A stretch of 17,170 bases of DNA, taken from the NCBI GenBank assembly GCA_964587525.1, contig CAZPLZ010000070.1:1-17170 (forward strand), in the 5' to 3' direction. The DNA comes from CAZPLZ01 sp964587525 (GTDB lineage Bacteria > Oederibacteriota > CAKKQC01). The position numbers and the translations under genes are program-made. The notes under the pieces are model-generated. The model was not told the origin of the DNA. It saw nothing but the letters and a program-made list of their open reading frames with translations, and searched no databases. Shown here in pieces: positions 7,066 through 13,419 of the stretch (position 1 is its first letter; each line of letters starts with the position of its first letter).

Positions 7066-10044
7066 TCACCTTCCTGGGTTCAGCGCGGCAAGGAGCTCCT
7101 GAATCTCCTGCTCGATCTCATCATATGCGCCCTCTCCGACATGGTCGTACCGGATCACACCTTCGTGATCCACCAGCCACTTCCGGGGCCAGTACGCATT
7201 ATGGAACGAGCGCCAGATCTCGGACTCGCTGTCCAATACGATGGGGTACTCGAGCCCCAGATCCTTGGCAGCCGCGGCCACCAGCTTGGGATCCTTCCCG
7301 GACTCGGACTTGGGGCAATGGATCCCGATCACCACCAGCCCCTGTTTTTCGTACCGGCGGTGCCATGCCTTAATATATGGGAGCGCGCGCAGGCAGTGGA
7401 CGCACGTGTAGTCCCAGATGTCAAGCAGCACCACCTTGCCTTTCAGCTCCTTGAGAGTCAGCGGCCGGCTGTTGAGCCATGTCAGCGACCGGCCTTTCAG
7501 TTCGGGGGGCAGTTTGCCAATCCAGAGCATAGAGGGCACGCCCGGGGTTACTCGACGGCTCGTGGTGGTCGCAACCAGCGTAAGCTCCGCCAGCATCGTC
7601 CCCGCATCAGCCCGCTTATACGGGTAGATCTCAGCGGCCTGGGTCATCAGCCTGATGGCTTCGTCCAACTGATCGAGATTCGCCGCGGAGACACCTATAT
7701 TCCAGTAATTCCCATCGCCGATCGTCCCATGCTGCACGCCGGGCAAGTAAAATTCATAGGCCAATCCCCACTGTTCTTGCATCAGATATCCCCGCGCGAC
7801 CATGTCCCTGATGTAGTCCACAATCGGAAACCGCATATACAGCTTCCTCGCCGCTCGAAAATAGGCCTGAACATTGCCGGTCAATCCATGCTGTGTCACC
7901 TCATAGTACAAACTCTCGACGCCCGGCAGGTAAGGCAAAGAGTCCGGGGCGCACGGGAGCTGAACTGACGGGGGGCCATTCCCGGTCACCTGCGCCGGCA
8001 AGTAAGGCAGAGCGTCCGGAGGGCACGGCAGCGGCGTCTCCCGCAGCCGGTACACACAAAAGCCTCCGTTCACATGATCCACCTGGCGCGGCGGCACCGC
8101 CACCTCAAGATGCCGTCCCACAAACTCCAGCCAGAGCCGCAATTGACGATCGTCCCACTCAAACGGCACCGCATAGGCATGCGGAAATCCATCCATGATA
8201 AAGTTGTACACCACGTGCCGGCAGTTCATCTGCCGCAGCCTTACCCGGATCGCCTCCGGGGTCGCGCACTCTCGTGACAGCACCCACGCCCAGTTGCGCC
8301 CATTACACCGCTCCGGAAAATACCGGACCGGCAGGCGATACCCCCGGACCTCCCCAACCATCACGACCCGCCGGACCTCAGGCAGCCGCCGCAGGACCGC
8401 CCCCATCTCCCAGAGCGTGGTCAATCTCCGAGCCAGGTACTGCTCCTGCGTCAGCCTGCCAGACAGATACCCCAGTTGAGAACCCGGGTCCACCCTAGAC
8501 AAGAACGTTCCCAGCGGCAGCCAGCAGGCCACCACCCCCGCCCCCAGCGCCAGGCGCCTGGCCCACGTTGGCCAGTGAAGGGCTGTCCGGCAGATCGCCA
8601 GGCTGGACACCCCCGCCCACAGAGCCAACATCGGCAGCGCCAGCCTCACCCCTTCCGGGGGCACCAGAACATAGAGAACGATAAATCCCGCCGCCGCGTA
8701 GGCCGCAAGCCACAACACCTCCGGCATGAACCACCCGCCCCCTAGAAGGCAGAGCGGCAAAACCCAGGCCAACGCCGGTTGGTAAACCAGCAAGGCGTTG
8801 ACAAACTCCGGGCCCACCTTGAGCCACGCGCTCACATCCTCGCCGCCCCGGCGCATGATCTCCAGTGCCTGCACGGACTCACGGTCCCAGAGCGCCTGGG
8901 GAAGGCATGCGGAGAGGAATGGCCACACCGGGTCGCCGCAACAGGCCCAGCTCTTAAGCAGCCACGGCAGCAACGGCAGCGCCGCCATCCCCATCCAGAC
9001 CAGAGTAAACCTCCACCCGCCAGAGCCCCGGAGCGCTCTCGCCAACACCAAGCCCGCCCAGGCCAGCCCCAGCAGCGCTTGCCCGTTCAACTTCACCGCA
9101 GCACCGCACCCAAAGAGCACCGCACTGACGATCAACCACCTGGAGGAACCTCCGAACAGCCCGCGCACCATTAAGACCGCGCCCGCCAGCGGATACGCAG
9201 CCGCCGCGAGGTCGTTCTTGGCGATGACCATCTGCGCCCCCACCAGCCCGAACGTCGCTACCGCCCCTGCGGTCATCCAGCCGGCAGCCGGCCCTCCCAA
9301 CCTCACACACCACCCCACCAGCAGCCCCATCGCAGCCACAAACGGAATCACCTGCATGAGATGCGGCAACGCGTCCAGCTTTAACGCCACCGCCAGGGCG
9401 TAGACGAACTCAGCGGTCAGCGGGGAGCCATGATGCACCAGGGCGGGGCCCTCGGCAATGAATCGGTGCAGACGCAGGAATTGTTCAGGGTTGGCCAAGT
9501 GATAGATGTAGGTGTCCTCTTGCGCGTCGGGAACCAGCATTCCCAAGGCATAGGGGACCACCGGGGCACACCCCAGCAGGATCCACCCGGTCCATCCCCC
9601 AGGCCAGACCGGCCGCCAGCCCTTGAACTCCCGCAGCCAGCCATACGAGCCCGGCAGCACCAGCAGCAGAGCGAAGCTGGCCCACAATACCAGAGGGGTG
9701 AACAGCCCGGCCAGCGCCAGGCCAAAATTCCAAATGCCGAGCATGGCAAAGCCCAGCAGCACCTGGATCGCCCGGCGCTCTCCAGGGCTCGCCGTAGGCA
9801 AGGGGAAAAGCCGTTGCACGAGCCCACCGCCGTTGAGCAGCCCGCAGGCCAGCACGGCCGCAGCGCCCAGCAGCAGGGCGTGCCGCAAAGGGGCCACGAA
9901 CGTGGCGGGTGGCCAGATTTCGGCCAACGGCACCCGGGCCCACGCGGTCGCCGCGGCAGCCCAGAACGTCAGATGTTCGCCAGCCTGACCCAGGCACCAG
10001 ATCAACCACGCCCCCATGGCTATGACGATGCCCAAGGAGTACAC
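7066..10044 (-). CDS. GT-C-like polytopic membrane protein fused to TPR and a DipZ-type thioredoxin domain (paralogue A)
   Basis: A 992-residue protein. Residues 1 to about 545 are mostly membrane helices with an acidic loop, VPDAQEDTYIYHL (171-183, Asp173 and Asp177), as in GT-C enzymes. A soluble domain shared with paralogue B follows, then a Pro-rich duplicated segment, then a TPR-like region. About the last 140 residues form a redoxin domain with WDYTCVHCLRALPY (Cys881 and Cys884), WPRKWLVD and YDHVGEGAYDE. This matches the C-terminal thioredoxin-like domain of DipZ/TlpA-type proteins, which act outside the cytoplasm. The catalytic CxxC and the cis-Pro region are present. The fusion suggests a membrane glycan enzyme with a redox module, but the function is inferred. 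The frame starts with GTG at 10044, with GGGGA nine bases upstream. A hairpin separates it from the PQQ-propeller gene. Confidence 0.82.
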   Translation of the reverse strand: MYSLGIVIAMGAWLIWCLGQAGEHLTFWAAAATAWARVPLAEIWPPATFVAPLRHALLLGAAAVLACGLLNGGGLVQRLFPLPTASPGERRAIQVLLGFAMLGIWNFGLALAGLFTPLVLWASFALLLVLPGSYGWLREFKGWRPVWPGGWTGWILLGCAPVVPYALGMLVPDAQEDTYIYHLANPEQFLRLHRFIAEGPALVHHGSPLTAEFVYALAVALKLDALPHLMQVIPFVAAMGLLVGWCVRLGGPAAGWMTAGAVATFGLVGAQMVIAKNDLAAAAYPLAGAVLMVRGLFGGSSRWLIVSAVLFGCGAAVKLNGQALLGLAWAGLVLARALRGSGGWRFTLVWMGMAALPLLPWLLKSWACCGDPVWPFLSACLPQALWDRESVQALEIMRRGGEDVSAWLKVGPEFVNALLVYQPALAWVLPLCLLGGGWFMPEVLWLAAYAAAGFIVLYVLVPPEGVRLALPMLALWAGVSSLAICRTALHWPTWARRLALGAGVVACWLPLGTFLSRVDPGSQLGYLSGRLTQEQYLARRLTTLWEMGAVLRRLPEVRRVVMVGEVRGYRLPVRYFPERCNGRNWAWVLSRECATPEAIRVRLRQMNCRHVVYNFIMDGFPHAYAVPFEWDDRQLRLWLEFVGRHLEVAVPPRQVDHVNGGFCVYRLRETPLPCPPDALPYLPAQVTGNGPPSVQLPCAPDSLPYLPGVESLYYEVTQHGLTGNVQAYFRAARKLYMRFPIVDYIRDMVARGYLMQEQWGLAYEFYLPGVQHGTIGDGNYWNIGVSAANLDQLDEAIRLMTQAAEIYPYKRADAGTMLAELTLVATTTSRRVTPGVPSMLWIGKLPPELKGRSLTWLNSRPLTLKELKGKVVLLDIWDYTCVHCLRALPYIKAWHRRYEKQGLVVIGIHCPKSESGKDPKLVAAAAKDLGLEYPIVLDSESEIWRSFHNAYWPRKWLVDHEGVIRYDHVGEGAYDEIEQEIQELLAALNPGR
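7925..8032. repeat. 36-nt imperfect duplication with 72-nt period inside the GT-C/Trx gene
   Basis: Positions 7925-7960 and 7997-8032 are near copies, both encoding LPCxPDxLPYLP on the minus strand. Paralogue B has only one related segment (GAPGYLPYLP), so paralogue A carries a 24-residue Pro-rich insertion just before the TPR region. Confidence 0.8.
9206..9249. repeat. Identical 44-nt segment shared by the two GT-C paralogues (copy 2)
   Basis: Second copy of the block at 1936-1979, in the paralogue that carries the thioredoxin domain. It encodes the conserved FGLVGAQMVIAKNDLAA region of the membrane part. Confidence 0.9.
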
Positions 10045-10064
10045 GTGCCATCATCCCCGAAACG

Positions 10065-10096
10065 CCGAGAGCCTGCCAGGAATGGCAGGCTCTCGG
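10065..10096 (-). terminator. Strong hairpin between the PQQ-propeller gene and the GT-C/Trx gene
   Basis: A perfect 14-bp inverted repeat (CCGAGAGCCTGCCA paired with TGGCAGGCTCTCGG) around a 4-nt loop, in the 75-nt gap between two minus-strand genes. On the minus strand it is followed by only a short CGTTT, so it is not a classical U-tract terminator. It could attenuate transcription, stabilise the upstream message or be a processing site. This would weaken the link between the propeller gene and the glycan operon. Confidence 0.6.
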
Positions 10097-10119
10097 AAAG
10101 TGCGCTTGATCCTTAGCTT

Positions 10120-11943
10120 TTACTTACCCGCGTTCCGTCCGCTGCGGCCCTTCCCCTGGCCGGCGCCGTCCAGGCCTTCACCCCGGCCGTGGTCACGCAC
10201 GCCCTTGTTGCCCTTGCCATCATCGACTGCGTCAGAACCAGCTCCGCCGGACGCTGGAGCGGACGAGGTGCTGGCAGCGCTGAGGACCCCGCCGCCGCCT
10301 GCCGGCCCTCCCGCCAGCCCGCTGCCGGCGCTGGCAAATGTCCAATTCACCGGAAACGCCCGCGCCAACGCTTCCGTTTCCCCGCCGGCCACCGCCTTCA
10401 GGCGCACCCGGTACACCCCCGGCTCCACCTGCGACCCAAAACGATCCACCCCATCCCAGCTCAATGTCGCTACGCCCTGCGGCAGCAACACCGTTCGCTC
10501 CTCGATCAGGGCCTGCCCCTCCGCGTCCACCACGTCCCAGACCACCCGCGCCGTCTCCCGCAGCTCGAAGGTCACCGTGAGGGAGGAAACCCGCGGGTCC
10601 AGCGGCAACGGCGCCACGTTCAGCCGGCGCACCAGCGGCTCCCCCTTGGCCAGGGTAACTTCCACACTTTTGTCACTCGCCGCCCCGTTGACCGCAATCG
10701 CCGCCACGCTATACCCAATTTCTCCAGGCAGAGTCTTCTGCGTGAAGGAGCGCATCTCCGCTCCCACCACCGCCACCTGGCTCACCGTCGCCCCACGGCG
10801 GCGAAAGATCCGGTACGCGCTGATCGGCGAGCCGTTCGGCGAAGAAGCCTCCCAGCTCAGGCCGGCCTGGCCCTGCTCATGGCGCACCACGATATGCTCA
10901 GGCGCAGCGGGGGCCGGCAGCAGCGCCCCCACCCACGTGCCCGCGACCACCACCAGCTCGCCCGCCGACAGCGCCACCCCGTCCACCGGTCCATGCTGAA
11001 GCTGCGCCGCCCACAGCTTGGCGCCGTCCGCAAGCCGCAACCCGACCACCGTGCTCTGCCGGGTGCCGGCGTACACCACCTCCCCGGCCCCAGACACCGT
11101 GTTCGGCGTCCCCGCCAGCAGCGTCTCCCACACCAGGGCGCCGGCCTCCCGTGAACGCACCTGCACCACCCCGTCCACGCTACCGACCAGCACCCCCGCC
11201 TTCGTCACCGCCAGCCGCGTGCTCACCGGGGCGGCCAGCTTCTCCCGCCAGCGCTCCTGCCCCTCGCGGTCCACCGCCACCACCTGGTCATTCACCACCA
11301 CATATGCCCCTTCCGCCGCCAGCGAAGGCACCGACGAAACCGGCCCGTTAAGCTCTACCTCGAACACCCGGCTGCCATCCGCGATCTGCAACCCCACGAG
11401 CGTGGACCCAGACCCGATGACCACGAGCTTCGCATCCGCCGCCGGCAAGGTCAGCGGCGGGGTGAGCGCCACGGACCACAGCAACTTCCCATTTTGCTGG
11501 TTGAACGCGTACAACGTCCCCGCGCTGGTCGCCACATACACAAACTTCCGGCCCACCTGCGGGGTGTGGATGAGCTTGCCGTCCACCTGCTGGGTCCAGC
11601 GCAGCTCTCCCGTGACGGCGTTGTAGCAGCGCACCTCCCGGGGATCGCGCGCCTCATCGTGCTTCCAGACCACGGTCCCATCCTCAAGCTTGAGAGACCA
11701 GACGTGGAACTGCGCATCGCTCAGGTACACACGGCCGATCGCCACCAGCGGCGCGCCGGTGAGCGGCTGTTTGCTTTCGTACTCCCAGGCCAGCGCAAAG
11801 GGCGGGGCAACGGCTTCACCGGCCAGATAACTGGTGCGTGCCAGGCCGGCGTATGAGGTAGTCCAGTCGGCGGCACAGACCGACCCGGAAGCTGATAATG
11901 CCAAAAACATACAGGTGATGAATGTGACGATGGTCGATCGCAT
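10120..11943 (-). CDS. Secreted PQQ-like beta-propeller protein with FN3 and FlgD-like Ig domains
   Basis: I place the start at the ATG at 11943, not the Met eight codons upstream, because AAGGAGGA (11951-11958) lies seven bases before it. That gives 607 residues. A signal peptide (about 1-25, ending near VCAAD) is followed by PQQ-like propeller repeats to about residue 340, recognisable from tetrad-like units such as TGELRW, NGKLLW and DGAKLW. An FN3-like domain lies at about 344-430, a FlgD-type Ig domain (ATLSWDGVDRFGSQVEPGVYRVRL) at about 437-530, and a Gly/Ser-rich basic tail at about 540-607. The propeller is likely a structural scaffold rather than a PQQ enzyme, since no dehydrogenase active-site motif was seen. 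One blade, about residues 85-115, looks shortened. The protein probably acts in the envelope or outside the cell, perhaps organising surface glycans made by the operon downstream. Its exact role is unknown. Confidence 0.87.
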   Translation of the reverse strand: MRSTIVTFITCMFLALSASGSVCAADWTTSYAGLARTSYLAGEAVAPPFALAWEYESKQPLTGAPLVAIGRVYLSDAQFHVWSLKLEDGTVVWKHDEARDPREVRCYNAVTGELRWTQQVDGKLIHTPQVGRKFVYVATSAGTLYAFNQQNGKLLWSVALTPPLTLPAADAKLVVIGSGSTLVGLQIADGSRVFEVELNGPVSSVPSLAAEGAYVVVNDQVVAVDREGQERWREKLAAPVSTRLAVTKAGVLVGSVDGVVQVRSREAGALVWETLLAGTPNTVSGAGEVVYAGTRQSTVVGLRLADGAKLWAAQLQHGPVDGVALSAGELVVVAGTWVGALLPAPAAPEHIVVRHEQGQAGLSWEASSPNGSPISAYRIFRRRGATVSQVAVVGAEMRSFTQKTLPGEIGYSVAAIAVNGAASDKSVEVTLAKGEPLVRRLNVAPLPLDPRVSSLTVTFELRETARVVWDVVDAEGQALIEERTVLLPQGVATLSWDGVDRFGSQVEPGVYRVRLKAVAGGETEALARAFPVNWTFASAGSGLAGGPAGGGGVLSAASTSSAPASGGAGSDAVDDGKGNKGVRDHGRGEGLDGAGQGKGRSGRNAGK

Positions 11944-11950
11944 AGTGAAA

Positions 11951-11958
11951 TCCTCCTT
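11951..11958 (-). promoter_or_regulatory. Shine-Dalgarno that fixes the propeller gene start at 11943
   Basis: AAGGAGGA on the minus strand, 7 nt before the ATG at 11943. The upstream in-frame Met at 11967 lies before this site and would place it inside the coding region, so it is unlikely to be the start. Confidence 0.85.
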
Positions 11959-11978
11959 ACTTAACATAACTTAACATA
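11959..11978. repeat. Tandem 10-bp repeat upstream of the propeller gene
   Basis: Two exact copies of ACTTAACATA in direct tandem, next to the Shine-Dalgarno of the minus-strand gene and in the divergent region before rpiB. Read on the minus strand each contains TATGTT, which resembles a -10 element, and a short inverted repeat TGAT-TGT-ATCA lies just beyond (about 11992-12002). It could be part of a promoter or operator; no convincing -35 was found. Confidence 0.45.
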
Positions 11979-12056
11979 CTGCCCCTGGGCTTGATTGTAT
12001 CAGAAATAGCGAGAAGAGGGAGCGGAAAGCCCAGAGGTGATTATAATGGCAAAACG

Positions 12057-12620
12057 ATGCCCATATCCCGAACGAGCCCCCGGCAGTCTGGACCCAGAGT
12101 TCTCAGGGTTCGGGGACGGAATGTCCCCGTGGGCAGCCACGAGGGCAAACTGATCGTCATGGGCGCCGATCACCGGGGCTACCAGCTCAAGAAGAAACTC
12201 AAGAGGTTTTTGAAACGGCGTGGCTGGAAAGTGAGGGACGTGGGGGCGTACTCGCCCAAGCGCGTGGACTACCCTCTGGTCACGCTGAACATCGCCCGTG
12301 CCATTGGCCGCAGTGAAGGGAGGCGTGCCGTGGGCATTGGGGTCTGTGGCTCAGGCATTGGGATGTTCATCGTGGCGGCCAAAGTCTCTGGCGTCCATCC
12401 AGCGCTGCCCCGCACGATTGCGGCGGCCAGACAGACACGCACGCACAACAACACCAATTTTTTAAGTCTTGGGGCCGATGTGCTGCCCACCACCCGGGCG
12501 TACAGAATCACGGAAGCCTGGTTGAAGGAATCCTTTTACACGGACCCCGAAAAAGACCAACGCTTCTTGAGAAGACACCTTCAGACCGTCAAACTCGACC
12601 GCTTAAGGCGCCGGAAATAA
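12057..12620 (+). CDS. rpiB: Ribose-5-phosphate isomerase B (RpiB/LacAB) family protein
   Basis: RpiB interconverts ribulose 5-phosphate and ribose 5-phosphate in the pentose phosphate pathway; related LacA/B act on galactose 6-phosphate. Counting from the ATG at 12057, the core shows GADHRGY (Asp38, His39), DYP (71-73), GVCGSGIGM with the catalytic Cys97, the THNNTN segment with His130, and a C-terminal DQRFLRRHLQTV helix. The residue after GI in GIRA-type motifs is His here (SGVHPAL). The start is uncertain: homology begins only at KLIVMGADH. GTG at 12129 (163 residues, near family length) is a good alternative, while the 12057 model adds a basic, probably non-domain, leader. A Shine-Dalgarno-like AGAGGTG at 12033-12039 better fits an out-of-frame ATG at 12046. 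The gene converges on the next one. Confidence 0.88.
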   Translation: MPISRTSPRQSGPRVLRVRGRNVPVGSHEGKLIVMGADHRGYQLKKKLKRFLKRRGWKVRDVGAYSPKRVDYPLVTLNIARAIGRSEGRRAVGIGVCGSGIGMFIVAAKVSGVHPALPRTIAAARQTRTHNNTNFLSLGADVLPTTRAYRITEAWLKESFYTDPEKDQRFLRRHLQTVKLDRLRRRK

Positions 12621-12646
12621 AAAGGCGGGGGAGTGCTTCCCCCGCC
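12615..12646 (-). terminator. Intrinsic terminator of the Cys-rich protein gene
   Basis: The 9-bp GC-rich stem (GGCGGGGGA / TCCCCCGCC, 12624-12646, 5-nt loop) is followed on the minus strand by TTTTTATTT (12615-12623). This is a good Rho-independent terminator for the gene ending at 12689. Its U tract touches the rpiB stop codon. On the plus strand no T tract follows, so it serves rpiB poorly. Confidence 0.82.
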
Positions 12647-12688
12647 CCGTACAAAAATCTTTCAGTTAGTTGTTGATCGCGTCCCTTT

Positions 12689-13222
12689 TCAGTTGCCCGC
12701 CGCTTTCAGCCGGCATGAGGAGCCGCACCGTCTCTTGAGCAGGGCTTGGCCCTCATCAGAGCTGGCGGTGTACACCGTCATGACCCCGTTCGAGAGCGTC
12801 ACCTCTTCGTAGTGAATGGCTCCGGATTTCAGCGCGTTGGAAAACGTCGTGCAGAACTTGCAGCCGTCCTTCCCGTTTCCGTTGCCGTTTCCGTTGCCAT
12901 TGCCCATGCTGGCCAGAACCTTCAGATGCGCGGTGTTGACCTTCCGGACGCTCGCCACCGCTTTAGGTGATTCAGCGGTCGCCAGCACGATGTACCCACG
13001 CTTCGTCTTGACCACCTCCACATTGGCGCCCGTGGCTCGCAGGCCACGGTAGGACGCATGGAACGTCTTGCAGCCCACGCACCCTCCAGCCTTTGCCACC
13101 TTGTCCTTCCCAGCACAGCCAGCCTTCTTCGCCGCAGCCTGCTTGTCCATGTATGGACACGCCATGGCGCTGCTGGCGAGCATGAAACATCCTGCCAGCA
13201 CCGTTGCAACCAAAATCCTCAT
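12689..13222 (-). CDS. Small secreted Cys-rich protein with duplicated CxxC-TF module
   Basis: I put the start at the ATG at 13222, with AGGAGGT (13231-13237) eight bases upstream, giving 177 residues. A signal peptide (1 to about 21, ending SSAMAC) leads to a Lys/Cys-rich stretch (CPYMDKQ ... KAGCAGKDKVAKAGGC). Two similar units follow: CVGCKTF at residue 48 to about 94, and CKFCTTF at 121 to about 166. Both continue with a GA...EV...G...TA.S pattern, so the protein contains an internal duplication. A Gly-Asn repeat (107-117) links them. The C-terminus has CGSSC. Cys pairs in a secreted protein suggest disulfides, metal binding or a redox role, but I do not recognise the family. It is transcribed away from the sterol-desaturase-like gene and ends in a clear terminator. 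Confidence 0.72.
   Translation of the reverse strand: MRILVATVLAGCFMLASSAMACPYMDKQAAAKKAGCAGKDKVAKAGGCVGCKTFHASYRGLRATGANVEVVKTKRGYIVLATAESPKAVASVRKVNTAHLKVLASMGNGNGNGNGNGKDGCKFCTTFSNALKSGAIHYEEVTLSNGVMTVYTASSDEGQALLKRRCGSSCRLKAAGN
12872..12904. repeat. Short-period repeat encoding a Gly-Asn tract
   Basis: The plus strand shows repeated CCGTTT/CCGTTG hexamers; the minus strand codes for GNGNGNGNGNG at residues 107-117 of the Cys-rich protein. It is a flexible linker and a likely site for length change by slippage. Confidence 0.85.
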
Positions 13223-13419
13223 GGTGATAAACCTCCTGCCCCGTATGAGCGTTTTAAGTCCCTTAAGAACTCGTGATGATCCCTCAAGCACTACTATAAC
13301 CTATTCCGCCGCTTCAAAGTTCCACTCTGTCATAAGTCAACGGAAAGAGCCCATATTCCACAACTAAAGGTTATTCTGCGCTACAATCACACCGAGCCGA
13401 TCTGCTGTGAGGGTAGACC
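13223..13419. promoter_or_regulatory. Divergent intergenic region between the Cys-rich and hydroxylase genes
   Basis: About 200 bases, more A+T rich than the genes beside it. TACAAT at 13382-13387 could be a -10 for the plus-strand operon, and TATAGT on the minus strand (13293-13298) could be one for the Cys-rich gene. Neither has a well-spaced -35. An imperfect inverted repeat with TTAAG arms sits at about 13247-13272, in the likely leader of the minus-strand gene. Confidence 0.35.
13231..13237 (-). promoter_or_regulatory. Shine-Dalgarno that fixes the Cys-rich protein start at 13222
   Basis: AGGAGGT on the minus strand, 8 nt before the ATG at 13222. The start after it yields a clean signal peptide, whereas the longer reading frame from 13291 adds a 23-residue basic segment ahead of it. 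Confidence 0.85.

Noticed and set aside
7141..7968. A 275-codon plus-strand frame.
   Set aside because: It is antisense to the thioredoxin and TPR part of the large membrane protein, which is well supported.
345..10044. Composite transposon or integron flanked by insertion sequences.
   Set aside because: The flanking repeats are long coding genes for membrane proteins. No transposase, integrase, terminal inverted repeats or target duplications were seen.
10016..11154. Two long plus-strand frames (10016-10999 and 10189-11154).
   Set aside because: They lie antisense to the propeller gene, whose domains and signal peptide are clear. Their compositions are those of antisense G+C-rich frames (Pro, Arg, Ser).
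11991..12056. Longer rpiB start at a TTG codon (11991).
   Set aside because: It lies in the intergenic region with no Shine-Dalgarno sequence, and homology begins only about 50 codons later.
12624..12646. The stem as a bidirectional terminator for rpiB too.
   Set aside because: No T tract follows the stem on the plus strand, so only the minus-strand reading is supported.
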